Assembly: GCF_947494555.1 (NCBI RefSeq) | Contig: NZ_CANLVF010000001.1 | Span: 992,001 to 1,056,000 of the forward strand | DNA: 64,000 nt | Origin: an uncultured Roseibium sp. | Lineage (GTDB): Bacteria > Pseudomonadota > Alphaproteobacteria > Rhizobiales > Stappiaceae | Reading direction: 5' to 3' | Shown: positions 9,104 to 16,127 of the stretch, one piece after another | How positions within the stretch are numbered: position 1 is the first letter of the stretch | How the letters are laid out: the number at the start of each line of letters is the position of its first letter | Program-made: the position numbers and the translations under genes | The notes under the pieces: model-generated | Told to the model about the DNA's origin: nothing | What the model saw: only the letters and a program-made list of their open reading frames with translations | Database searches by the model: none

Positions 9104-9628
9104 ATGACCAAGGCAGACGGGCCAAAGGGGCTCAGCCGCAGGCAACTGCTGTTAAGCGCCAGCGCTGTTGGTGCATCATTCGCGATAGGATCGGGCTTCA
9201 TTGCAGCCAGGGACGCGGCCTGGGCGACGGAAGTCAGCACTTTGAAGCCGGAAACCTTCGCAACGCTCGTGCAGATGGCACGTGACATCTACCCCCACGA
9301 CCGTATCGCGGACGAATTCTATGTGATAGCGGTCCAGGGCTATGACAACGCTGATCTGGCCGAGGAGGTCGAGGCCGGAATAGCGGCTCTTAATGCCGCT
9401 GCTCGCGGCAAGGGCAACGCCGGTTACCTGGATACCGGTTGGGAACGCGACCGGGTGGACATCCTGCGCAACATGGAAGAAAGCCCGTTTTTCCAGAAGG
9501 TCCGCGGGGGGCTGGTAACAGGTCTCTACAATCAGAAAGCTGTCTGGCCGATCTTTGGATATGAAGGCGAGAGCTATTCCAAAGGCGGTTACGTGGATCG
9601 CGGCTTCAACGACATTAACTGGCTTTGA
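9104..9628 (+). CDS. Tat-exported small subunit of GMC dehydrogenase (gluconate 2-dehydrogenase subunit 3-like)
   Basis: The 174-residue protein begins with a twin-arginine signal (LSRRQLLLSASAVGASFAIG, with RR at 12-13) and cleavage is likely after AAWA. The mature part resembles the small subunit of membrane-bound FAD dehydrogenases (gluconate 2-dehydrogenase subunit 3 family), including the FATLVQMARDIYPHD motif. In such enzymes this subunit carries the folded flavoprotein through the Tat pore. The flavoprotein gene follows 21 bases downstream and has no signal of its own, which supports the pairing. It has a strong AGGGAGGAGAGGAA leader. Confidence 0.85.
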   Translation: MTKADGPKGLSRRQLLLSASAVGASFAIGSGFIAARDAAWATEVSTLKPETFATLVQMARDIYPHDRIADEFYVIAVQGYDNADLAEEVEAGIAALNAAARGKGNAGYLDTGWERDRVDILRNMEESPFFQKVRGGLVTGLYNQKAVWPIFGYEGESYSKGGYVDRGFNDINWL

Positions 9629-9649
9629 GCCATAGGGGAGGACAGAACT

Positions 9650-11221
9650 ATGGCTGCACCTTTTGATCAGAACGACGACACCGTCGTCGTCGTCATCGGC
9701 ACAGGCGCCGGTGGCGGCGTACTGGCAAACGAACTGGCCCAGAAGGGCGTCAGCGTTGTGGCGCTGGAAGCGGGCGGACGGTATCTGCCCGATGACTACG
9801 TCAATGACGAATGGGAGAGCTTTGGCCAGCTTGCCTGGGTGGACCCGCGCACGACCAGTGGTGACTGGCGCGTTGCCAAAGACTTTTCCGGCCTGCCGGC
9901 CTGGATCGTCAAGGCCGTTGGCGGTACGACGACGCACTGGGCAGGGGCGTCCTTGCGGTTTCAGCCGCACGAGTGGAAAGCTGCGACGACCTACGGCGGC
10001 GTTCAGGGCGCCAACCTGCTGGACTGGCCGATCGAAGCAGAAGAAATGGAACCTTGGTACGCCAAGGCTGAGGACAAGTTGGGCGTCACACGTACGAACG
10101 GACGTCCCGGACTGCCGGGCAACAACAACTACCTCGTATTCGAAAAGGGAGCGCGGGCGCTCGGCTACAAGGACGTTCATACCGGACGCATGGCAATCAA
10201 TGCGGAGGACTTTGACGAGCGTTTGCCGTGCCAGCAAACCGGTTTCTGTTTCCAGGGATGCAAATGGGGGGCAAAGTGGTCGGCCGCCTATACCGACATC
10301 CCGCGCGGCGAAGCGACCGGCAATCTAGAGGTGCGTGAAAACGCCCATGTCGCCCGCATTTTGCACAACCAGGACGGCAAGGTGACGGGCGTCGAATATT
10401 TCGACAAGGACGGCAACCTGCAAATGCAGAAAGCCCGCATCGTCTGCGTGGCGGGCAACTCGTTCGAGTCGCCGCGAATGCTGCTTAATTCGGCGTCAGC
10501 CATGTTTCCCGACGGACTGGCGAACTCATCCGGGCAGGTCGGACGGAATTATATGCGCCACATGACCGGATCCGTGTATGCCGTTTTTGACAAACCGGTC
10601 AAGATGTGGCGCGGAACCACGATGGCAGGAATCATCCAGGATGAATCGCGTCACGACCCGTCACGCGGTTTCGTCGGCGGATACGAGATGGAAACCCTCG
10701 CACTCGGTATCCCGTTCATGGCGGCCTTCCTTGATCCGGGAGCCTGGGGACGTGAATTTACCTCCGCACTCGACCAGTATGAGAACATGGCAGGCATGTG
10801 GCTGGTTGGCGAGGACATGCCCCAGGAAACCAACCGCGTGACTCTCAACAATGACGTAAAGGACCAGTGGGGCCTTCCCGTTGCCAATGTGCATTTCAGC
10901 GATCATCCCAATGACATCGCGATGCGCAATCATGCCTACAAGCAGGGCGCTGCCGTCTATGAGGCCGTCGGGGCGACACGCACCTTCCCGACACCGCCTT
11001 ATCCATCGACGCACAATCTGGGCACCAATCGGATGTCGGAAAACGCAAGGGACGGCGTGGTCAACAAGTGGGGCCAGACCCACGATATTGCGAACCTCTT
11101 CATTTCCGACGGATCGCAATTCACGACGGGTGCGGCCGAAAATCCGACGCTTACGATCGTGGCGCTCGCAATCCGGCAGGCGGACCATATTGCCAGGGAG
11201 ATGAGCGCGGGAACGCTCTGA
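9650..11221 (+). CDS. GMC family FAD-dependent dehydrogenase, large subunit
   Basis: The 523-residue flavoprotein starts with an ADP-binding fold, IGTGAGGGVLANELAQ, followed by EAGGRY (about residues 13-40). It ends in the GMC C-terminal domain, with the catalytic pair H455 (in HNLGTNRM) and N498 (in ENPTLT). It oxidises an alcohol or sugar hydroxyl and passes electrons to a cytochrome or quinone. It has no signal peptide, so periplasmic export would rely on the Tat subunit immediately upstream. The cytochrome c subunit usually found with gluconate/sorbitol dehydrogenases is not in this operon. A strong hairpin terminator follows at 11230-11262. Confidence 0.9.
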   Translation: MAAPFDQNDDTVVVVIGTGAGGGVLANELAQKGVSVVALEAGGRYLPDDYVNDEWESFGQLAWVDPRTTSGDWRVAKDFSGLPAWIVKAVGGTTTHWAGASLRFQPHEWKAATTYGGVQGANLLDWPIEAEEMEPWYAKAEDKLGVTRTNGRPGLPGNNNYLVFEKGARALGYKDVHTGRMAINAEDFDERLPCQQTGFCFQGCKWGAKWSAAYTDIPRGEATGNLEVRENAHVARILHNQDGKVTGVEYFDKDGNLQMQKARIVCVAGNSFESPRMLLNSASAMFPDGLANSSGQVGRNYMRHMTGSVYAVFDKPVKMWRGTTMAGIIQDESRHDPSRGFVGGYEMETLALGIPFMAAFLDPGAWGREFTSALDQYENMAGMWLVGEDMPQETNRVTLNNDVKDQWGLPVANVHFSDHPNDIAMRNHAYKQGAAVYEAVGATRTFPTPPYPSTHNLGTNRMSENARDGVVNKWGQTHDIANLFISDGSQFTTGAAENPTLTIVALAIRQADHIAREMSAGTL

Positions 11222-11229
11222 ACACCGAT

Positions 11230-11262
11230 TTGTGCCGGGGACCATTGGCGTTCCCGGCACAA
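11230..11262. terminator. Bidirectional hairpin terminator between convergent genes
   Basis: A perfect 10-bp stem, TTGTGCCGGG paired with CCCGGCACAA, has a 13-base loop. It sits between the GMC dehydrogenase (plus) and the Tae4-like gene (minus). Short A/T runs flank both sides. Confidence 0.7.
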
Positions 11263-11284
11263 TTTGCCAAAGCAGGTATTGCAC

Positions 11285-12220
11285 CTAACTCGGGATCTCG
11301 AGAAACAGCAATTCCCTCGGGATGTTTCTGAACCAACGGCTGCTCGACGGACCTTCACCGGCGTCGCGCTCACCAGGTCCGTTGTAGTCAAGCCGGTCGT
11401 TCATGACCCTGGAGCCGTCCCAGAAATCGATATGATCGCCTGCGGAGCCGTCGGCCCGCTCGAAACAATCCTCAAAATAGATGATCCCCGGACGGTCTGT
11501 CAGCGCACGCTCGATCTGCTCCGCGGTCATGGAATTGCTGCCCCGCTTGGAATACCGCTGGAAGCGCCAGAACTCCTGCAGGTAGTCGATCAGCCGCGAG
11601 GCGCTGGCATTGTGGGCAACGCCGGTGCCGCACCTGCGATTTGAAGCTGTGTGGGTATAACGGATGCGCGTGCGGTCGAAATGAAATCCGATGTCACAGC
11701 GCATCAGGGCGACGCTCATGCGGATCGCGCACTGGTTGGTGATGCCCTGGCCGCAGGGAAGTCCGTTGACTTCTCTGAACTGCCGGTATTCACGCAGGAG
11801 AACGGCAGCGCTCGGCAACCTGACACCGTCGGGTCCAAGCGTCTGGCTTGTCTCCGCGTGAGGTGTCACGACCGGAGCGGGCGTGATGCTGACCGTTGCC
11901 GGTTCATGTGGCGCGCGCTCGTCGAGCGCCTGCCAGGTCAAGCGGCCTGCAATTCCGTCGCCGCGGCCGCCGTCTTCGGCCTGACCCGCCATTGCCTGAA
12001 ACCTTGCAACGCCTGCGACGGTCTCGCCGCCATAATCTCCGTCGAGTGTTCCGTCTGGCCGAATGGACCGGCGCAGTGTCGCGGCATTTACAGCTATCAG
12101 CGCATTTTGAAGGATACGGACGGCCTCTGCGTCCCGTTCTCCGCGGCGCATGGGTGGCGCATTTTCAGCGGCATCTCTTATTCGCGCATTGTCGCGAAAC
12201 AATGGATTGGTGAGTGGCAT
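11285..12220 (-). CDS. Tae4-like peptidoglycan amidase with N-terminal peptidoglycan-binding domain
   Basis: The protein has 311 residues from the ATG at 12220, which follows AAAGGACGTAAAG; a longer start at 12241 is less likely. Residues about 25-100 form a PG_binding_1 module (AVRILQNALIAV...GTLDGDYGGETVAGVARFQ). The C-terminal half resembles type VI secretion amidase effector 4. The candidate nucleophile is C164 in NQCAIRMSVAL and the histidine is H263 in GDHIDFWDG, with an extra Cys pair that could form a disulfide. Tae4 enzymes are DL-endopeptidases that cut the stem peptide of peptidoglycan. No T6SS gene and no Tai4-like immunity gene is adjacent, and no signal peptide is seen. The family assignment is a recognition from motifs. 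Confidence 0.75.
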   Translation of the reverse strand: MPLTNPLFRDNARIRDAAENAPPMRRGERDAEAVRILQNALIAVNAATLRRSIRPDGTLDGDYGGETVAGVARFQAMAGQAEDGGRGDGIAGRLTWQALDERAPHEPATVSITPAPVVTPHAETSQTLGPDGVRLPSAAVLLREYRQFREVNGLPCGQGITNQCAIRMSVALMRCDIGFHFDRTRIRYTHTASNRRCGTGVAHNASASRLIDYLQEFWRFQRYSKRGSNSMTAEQIERALTDRPGIIYFEDCFERADGSAGDHIDFWDGSRVMNDRLDYNGPGERDAGEGPSSSRWFRNIPRELLFLEIPS

Positions 12221-12336
12221 CTTTACGTCCTTTGAACACAAACCGGACCCGATTAGTTCATGAACGGGTGGCAGTTCGTGATCTTGATCACCTTTCAGCG
12301 TTTTTTACTACATGACTTTCCGTAAGGGAGGTCAGC

Positions 12337-12492
12337 TTGAAATACTATCATAACGAAGACTACAAGATTGCAATGATTGTTTTTGCTGTTCTGCTTGATG
12401 CTTTTTCTGAAGTGGTGTTGCGGATGAACACGACCAAGTTTGCACGCCGTGGAATACACTGCGTTCTGGGCCAAGAACTGGGGAGTGAGTGA
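12337..12492 (+). CDS. Possible small protein (51 aa)
   Basis: A TTG start at 12337 follows GGGAGGTCAGC, an excellent ribosome binding site, and the frame runs to a TGA at 12490-12492. The product would start LKYYHNEDYKIAMIVFAVLL and contain one short hydrophobic helix with a basic C-terminal half. It ends about 50 bases before the DUF2161 gene and could be translated from the same mRNA. No family was recognised. The case rests on the ribosome binding site and spacing. Confidence 0.35.
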   Translation: MKYYHNEDYKIAMIVFAVLLDAFSEVVLRMNTTKFARRGIHCVLGQELGSE

Positions 12493-12546
12493 GACGCATG
12501 CGTTTGCGGAATTGCCCGGTGCCGGTTCCAGTCATAGGCTTTGTCG

Positions 12547-13242
12547 ATGAGCCGAATCCTGGAAACCGATCTCTATCTGCCGGTAAAAACCTACCTCATC
12601 GGGCAAGGGTACGACGTAAAGGCGGAGGTTGGTGCTGCCGATATCGTTGCCTGCCGCGGAGACGAGGAACCGGTGATTGTCGAGCTGAAAACCGGCTTCA
12701 CGCTCGGCCTCTTTCATCAGGCCATCACGCGGCAGTCCGTGACGGATTCGGTTTACATTGCCGTTGCCAGGGGGACGGGACGGCGGTTTCAACACACTCT
12801 TCGAAACAACATCAATCTGGCACGGCGTCTGGGCCTTGGCCTTATCACGGTCCGGCTTTCTGATGGGCTGGTTGAGGTGCATGTCGATCCGGGGCCTTAC
12901 ACCCCTCGCAAATCCAAACCGCGCAAGGACCGGCTGCTGAGAGAGTTTTCACGCCGGGTGGGTGACCCGAACACTGGTGGCTCCACCCGGGTGCGCCTGG
13001 TGACGGCTTATCGCCAGGACGCGCTTAGGTGTGCCGCTTATCTTGAAACGAACGGACCCAGCCGTGGTGCCGACATTGCAAAGGCGACCAATGTCGAGCG
13101 CGCAACCCGAATTATGGCGGACGATCACTATGGTTGGTTCGAGCGCGTCGAACGCGGGATCTACAAACTGACCCCGAAAGGTGCGGCGTCATTGACCGAA
13201 CAGACTGCGAGCAGCGGGCAGGGGGCTGCGGAAAGCCTTTAG
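12547..13242 (+). CDS. DUF2161 family putative PD-(D/E)XK phosphodiesterase
   Basis: The 231-residue product from the ATG at 12547 (a TTG at 12541 is the alternative) opens with ILETDLYLPVKTYLIGQGY. It then shows a nuclease-like core, AADIVACRGDEEPVIVELKTG, where D and ExK are spaced as in PD-(D/E)XK folds. The C-terminal part is basic and ends with a winged-helix-like region (SRGADIAKATNVERATRIM...GIYKLTPKG). This matches the conserved alphaproteobacterial DUF2161 family. The physiological substrate is unknown. It is convergent with the GGDEF-EAL gene. Confidence 0.8.
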   Translation: MSRILETDLYLPVKTYLIGQGYDVKAEVGAADIVACRGDEEPVIVELKTGFTLGLFHQAITRQSVTDSVYIAVARGTGRRFQHTLRNNINLARRLGLGLITVRLSDGLVEVHVDPGPYTPRKSKPRKDRLLREFSRRVGDPNTGGSTRVRLVTAYRQDALRCAAYLETNGPSRGADIAKATNVERATRIMADDHYGWFERVERGIYKLTPKGAASLTEQTASSGQGAAESL

Positions 13243-13315
13243 AGCCTGGCGCGGTATGAATATGCCGATGTTCGGGAGGGTTTTCTTGGTCCGCCGCGGG
13301 GTGAGGCGGGAAGTC

Positions 13316-15358
13316 TTATGCGCAGTTCGAAAACTTGGCCCTGCGCGGTGAAGCTCTTCTTTCGGTCGCACCAATGGTGCCGACCGGTCGCGTCAGATCG
13401 TCAAATGCATGGTGAGGCGTGGGGGCGCCGATGAGGAATCCTTGCATGAGGTCGCAGTTGAGCTTCGCAAGGAAGTCGACATGTAGCGGTTTTTCGACGC
13501 CCTCGACAATCACGCGGTGATTGAGGTTCTGACCGAGACCGATCATGGCCCGCATGGCCTCCGCCGCCTTGGCGCTCTTGTCGATGCTGCTGGTGAAGGA
13601 GCGGTCGATCTTGATCTTGTCGAACGGAAAGGACACCAGTGTCGACAAGGACGCAAAACCGGTTCCGAAATCGTCAAGGGCGATAGAAACCCCAAGGTTC
13701 TTGAGTTTCCGCAAGATGTGATGTGCCCGATCGAAATCGTCGATCAGCACGCTCTCCGTCACTTCCAGTTCCAGTCGCGAGGCCGGAAGCTGGGTTTTCA
13801 GGAGTACGGAATGCACGATCTGATCGATATCGGTGTATCTGATCTGAAGGGGCGAAATATTCACCGCGACCTTGAGCGGCCGCGTCCAGGTCGAGGCGAT
13901 TTCGCAGGCCTTCAACAAGACCAGTTCACCGACCTTATGGATCAGCCCCGTGTCTTCGGCGATCGGAATGAAACGTGAGGGAGATATTGCACCGAGCTTT
14001 GCGTGGTTCCAGCGCGCAAGCGCCTCGAAACCGACAATGGACGAGTCACTCACGTTGGCTTGCGGCTGAAAGTGAACGTCAAGATCAGCCAGCTCGACGG
14101 CCATTTTCAGGTCGCGCGCAAGCTTGCGCGTCTCCCGGATCACCTTGTCCATGTCCGCGTCGAACGAGGATACCGGGTTTACCGGGTTTTCCTTTGCCCT
14201 GTACATCGCCAGATCCGCGTTCGACATCAGTTCTTCTGCGGTCTTGCCGTGCTCGGGGTAGGTCGCGATCCCGATACTGATGCTTGCGTTCACAATGGTC
14301 CCGAGCAGGGGATAGGAGCCGTTGACGACTTCCACGATCCGGTGTGCAAGTTCAGGAGAAGCATGCCGCTTTTCGTCCCAGCGTTGGATGGCGACGAATT
14401 CATCGCCTCCGAGACGTGCAAGATAGTCACCTTCTTTCAGGCAGGCACTCATCCGGCGCCCGACTTCAGACAAAAGCGCGTCTCCGACCTGGTGCCCGTA
14501 GAAGTCGTTGACTTCCTTGAACTTATTCAGATCGAGCAGAAACAGGTAAAAGCCGGAATTCTGGTCCTTGGCGCGCGCGATCTCCTGATTGAGGCGGTCG
14601 TTGAACGCGTTCCGGTTCGGCAGATTGGTCAAGGAACAATGCATCGCCAGATGTTCGGCGCGATTGTTGGCCAACTCGCGTTCGCGCAAAGCTTCCACGT
14701 GCTCGGTCACGTCCTGCAGCATGACCACCATCTCGTTGTTCAAGAGGTTGGTGATCTTGCGTTCCAAAATTCGGTCGCCAATCGGAAAAATGCGGTTTTC
14801 GGAGAGGATTCTCGACGAAAACGCTTTCAGCGAGGCCTCTTCCGTACACCCGATTTCAGATTCCACCAGATCTGTGTACATCGGGTTCCAAAGCTTCAAA
14901 GCCCCGTCTTTGTCGATCAGGACGACCGCGGCGTTGACATTCGTCAGAACGGTTTGAAGAACGCACTGACGCTCTGCGTTGGCAATCGCATAGCGAACCG
15001 CGCGGTCGATGACCTCCGGCGCGAGCGAATTCTTCGAGATGAAATCGGCCGCACCGGCCGCAAGTGCCGCATCGTCCAGATGGCGCCCACCCATCCCGGT
15101 CAGCAGGATCACGGGCGTTTCAATGTTCTCAGCGCGCATTGAGTTGATCAGATCAAGCCCGCTGGTCGCACCCATGAGGTAGTCGCACAGAACGATGTCG
15201 ATCGTGTTGTTTTTGATTATGTCTATTGCTTTTGTCGGGGAGTGCGAGACATGCAATGTGTACTCAGATTCGGCGATTTCGCCGATCGTGTCGACGATAA
15301 GGTAGATATCGTCCTCGTCATCATCGACGATGAGCACGTTTATTGCCTTACCGCTCAA
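13316..15358 (-). CDS. REC-PAS-GGDEF-EAL cyclic-di-GMP signalling protein
   Basis: The 680-residue cytosolic protein starts with a receiver domain (VLIVDDDEDDIYLI, phosphoacceptor in IVLCDYLMG, residues about 5-130). A PAS-like segment follows (about 135-225), then a GGDEF domain with the intact RLGGDEFVAI signature and an EAL domain with GFEALARWNH and LDDFGTG. Both enzymatic motifs look intact, so it could make and break c-di-GMP. The receiver suggests control by phosphorelay, most simply from the histidine kinase encoded just upstream on the same strand. A 313-base gap with a hairpin separates it from the response regulator gene. Confidence 0.92.
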   Translation of the reverse strand: MSGKAINVLIVDDDEDDIYLIVDTIGEIAESEYTLHVSHSPTKAIDIIKNNTIDIVLCDYLMGATSGLDLINSMRAENIETPVILLTGMGGRHLDDAALAAGAADFISKNSLAPEVIDRAVRYAIANAERQCVLQTVLTNVNAAVVLIDKDGALKLWNPMYTDLVESEIGCTEEASLKAFSSRILSENRIFPIGDRILERKITNLLNNEMVVMLQDVTEHVEALRERELANNRAEHLAMHCSLTNLPNRNAFNDRLNQEIARAKDQNSGFYLFLLDLNKFKEVNDFYGHQVGDALLSEVGRRMSACLKEGDYLARLGGDEFVAIQRWDEKRHASPELAHRIVEVVNGSYPLLGTIVNASISIGIATYPEHGKTAEELMSNADLAMYRAKENPVNPVSSFDADMDKVIRETRKLARDLKMAVELADLDVHFQPQANVSDSSIVGFEALARWNHAKLGAISPSRFIPIAEDTGLIHKVGELVLLKACEIASTWTRPLKVAVNISPLQIRYTDIDQIVHSVLLKTQLPASRLELEVTESVLIDDFDRAHHILRKLKNLGVSIALDDFGTGFASLSTLVSFPFDKIKIDRSFTSSIDKSAKAAEAMRAMIGLGQNLNHRVIVEGVEKPLHVDFLAKLNCDLMQGFLIGAPTPHHAFDDLTRPVGTIGATERRASPRRAKFSNCA

Positions 15359-15671
15359 TATTACCTCCTACGACATCGATGTGTAGAATAAAACCCGGCT
15401 AACTTATTTGGCGTTAATGACATGTCTTACTTATCTATATAGTTAAAATTTGGTTTTATTAGCGACGCTTGCCGGAAGCCATAAATAATACTCCGGAGAT
15501 GACGCGTGGGAATGAAATTTACTACTTAAAGATTAGTTCGCCTTGCGTTCGCTGCAGGTTCAGTTGTTCTGCGACGAAAACATCCGGCACACGCCCTATC
15601 GCTTGTGCCGGATGACTGCTGGAACACGAGAACCGATTGCAGAAAGCAAAAAACTAAACAATTACAGTCGG
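15359..15671. other. Intergenic gap with promoter region of the GGDEF-EAL gene
   Basis: This 313-base stretch holds one strong hairpin (15581-15614, listed separately). An A/T-rich part at about 15380-15530 is the likely promoter of the minus-strand GGDEF-EAL gene. No gene was seen. Confidence 0.5.
15581..15614 (-). terminator. Hairpin downstream of the response regulator gene
   Basis: CATCCGGCACA pairs perfectly with TGTGCCGGATG across a 12-base loop. Read on the minus strand it is followed by TTTTCG. It lies about 58 bases after the end of the response regulator gene and fits a terminator. Confidence 0.6.
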
Positions 15672-16127
15672 CTATTCTTCTGCTTCGTTCGGCAGAACGA
15701 CGATCTCGATCCAATATCGGCTCAGGATCTGCACGATTTCGCAAAGGCCTTCGAACGTGACAGGTTTGGTTATGAAAGAATTGACGCCGAGATTATAAGT
15801 TTTCAGGATGTCTTCTTCGGACTTCGAAGTTGTCAGAACAACAATCGGGATCCGACGGAGCTCTTTGTCAGCGCGAATTTGCTCCAAGGCAGTGCGACCG
15901 TCCATGCGCGGCATATTCAGGTCGAGCAGAATGAGACCGGGATGCGTTCCTGCGGGCAGGTCGGAATATTTGCCCTCATGCCTCAGATATTCCAACAACT
16001 CGATACCGTCTTCCACGAAATCGACCGGATTGCTCAGGCGTGCCTCCTCGAAGGCATCGGCAATCAGGATACGATCGTCAGCATCGTCGTCGGCGATAAG
16101 AATTCTAATAGGCCTGGAATTCTGCAT
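15672..16127 (-). CDS. Single-domain response regulator (Rcp1-type)
   Basis: The 151-residue protein is a receiver domain alone. It has the acidic pocket ADDDADDR, the phosphoacceptor Asp in LILLDLNMPRMDG, the switch Thr in VVLTTSKSEED and the Lys in SFITKPV. The sequence style (IADAFEEARLSNPVDFVEDGIELLEYLR) is that of Rcp1-like regulators that partner phytochrome-like histidine kinases. Its ATG overlaps the stop of the kinase gene (TAATG), so the two are translationally coupled. It has no output domain and probably acts as a phosphate shuttle or by protein contact. Confidence 0.92.
   Translation of the reverse strand: MQNSRPIRILIADDDADDRILIADAFEEARLSNPVDFVEDGIELLEYLRHEGKYSDLPAGTHPGLILLDLNMPRMDGRTALEQIRADKELRRIPIVVLTTSKSEEDILKTYNLGVNSFITKPVTFEGLCEIVQILSRYWIEIVVLPNEAEE

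Noticed and set aside
11285..12220. Complete T6SS effector-immunity module
   Set aside because: No small exported Tai4-like gene and no T6SS structural gene was found on either side, so only the amidase itself is claimed.
14003..15142. Long plus-strand open frame (379 codons) opposite the GGDEF-EAL gene
   Set aside because: It is the antisense shadow of a clear coding sequence with intact REC, GGDEF and EAL motifs. Its product resembles no family.
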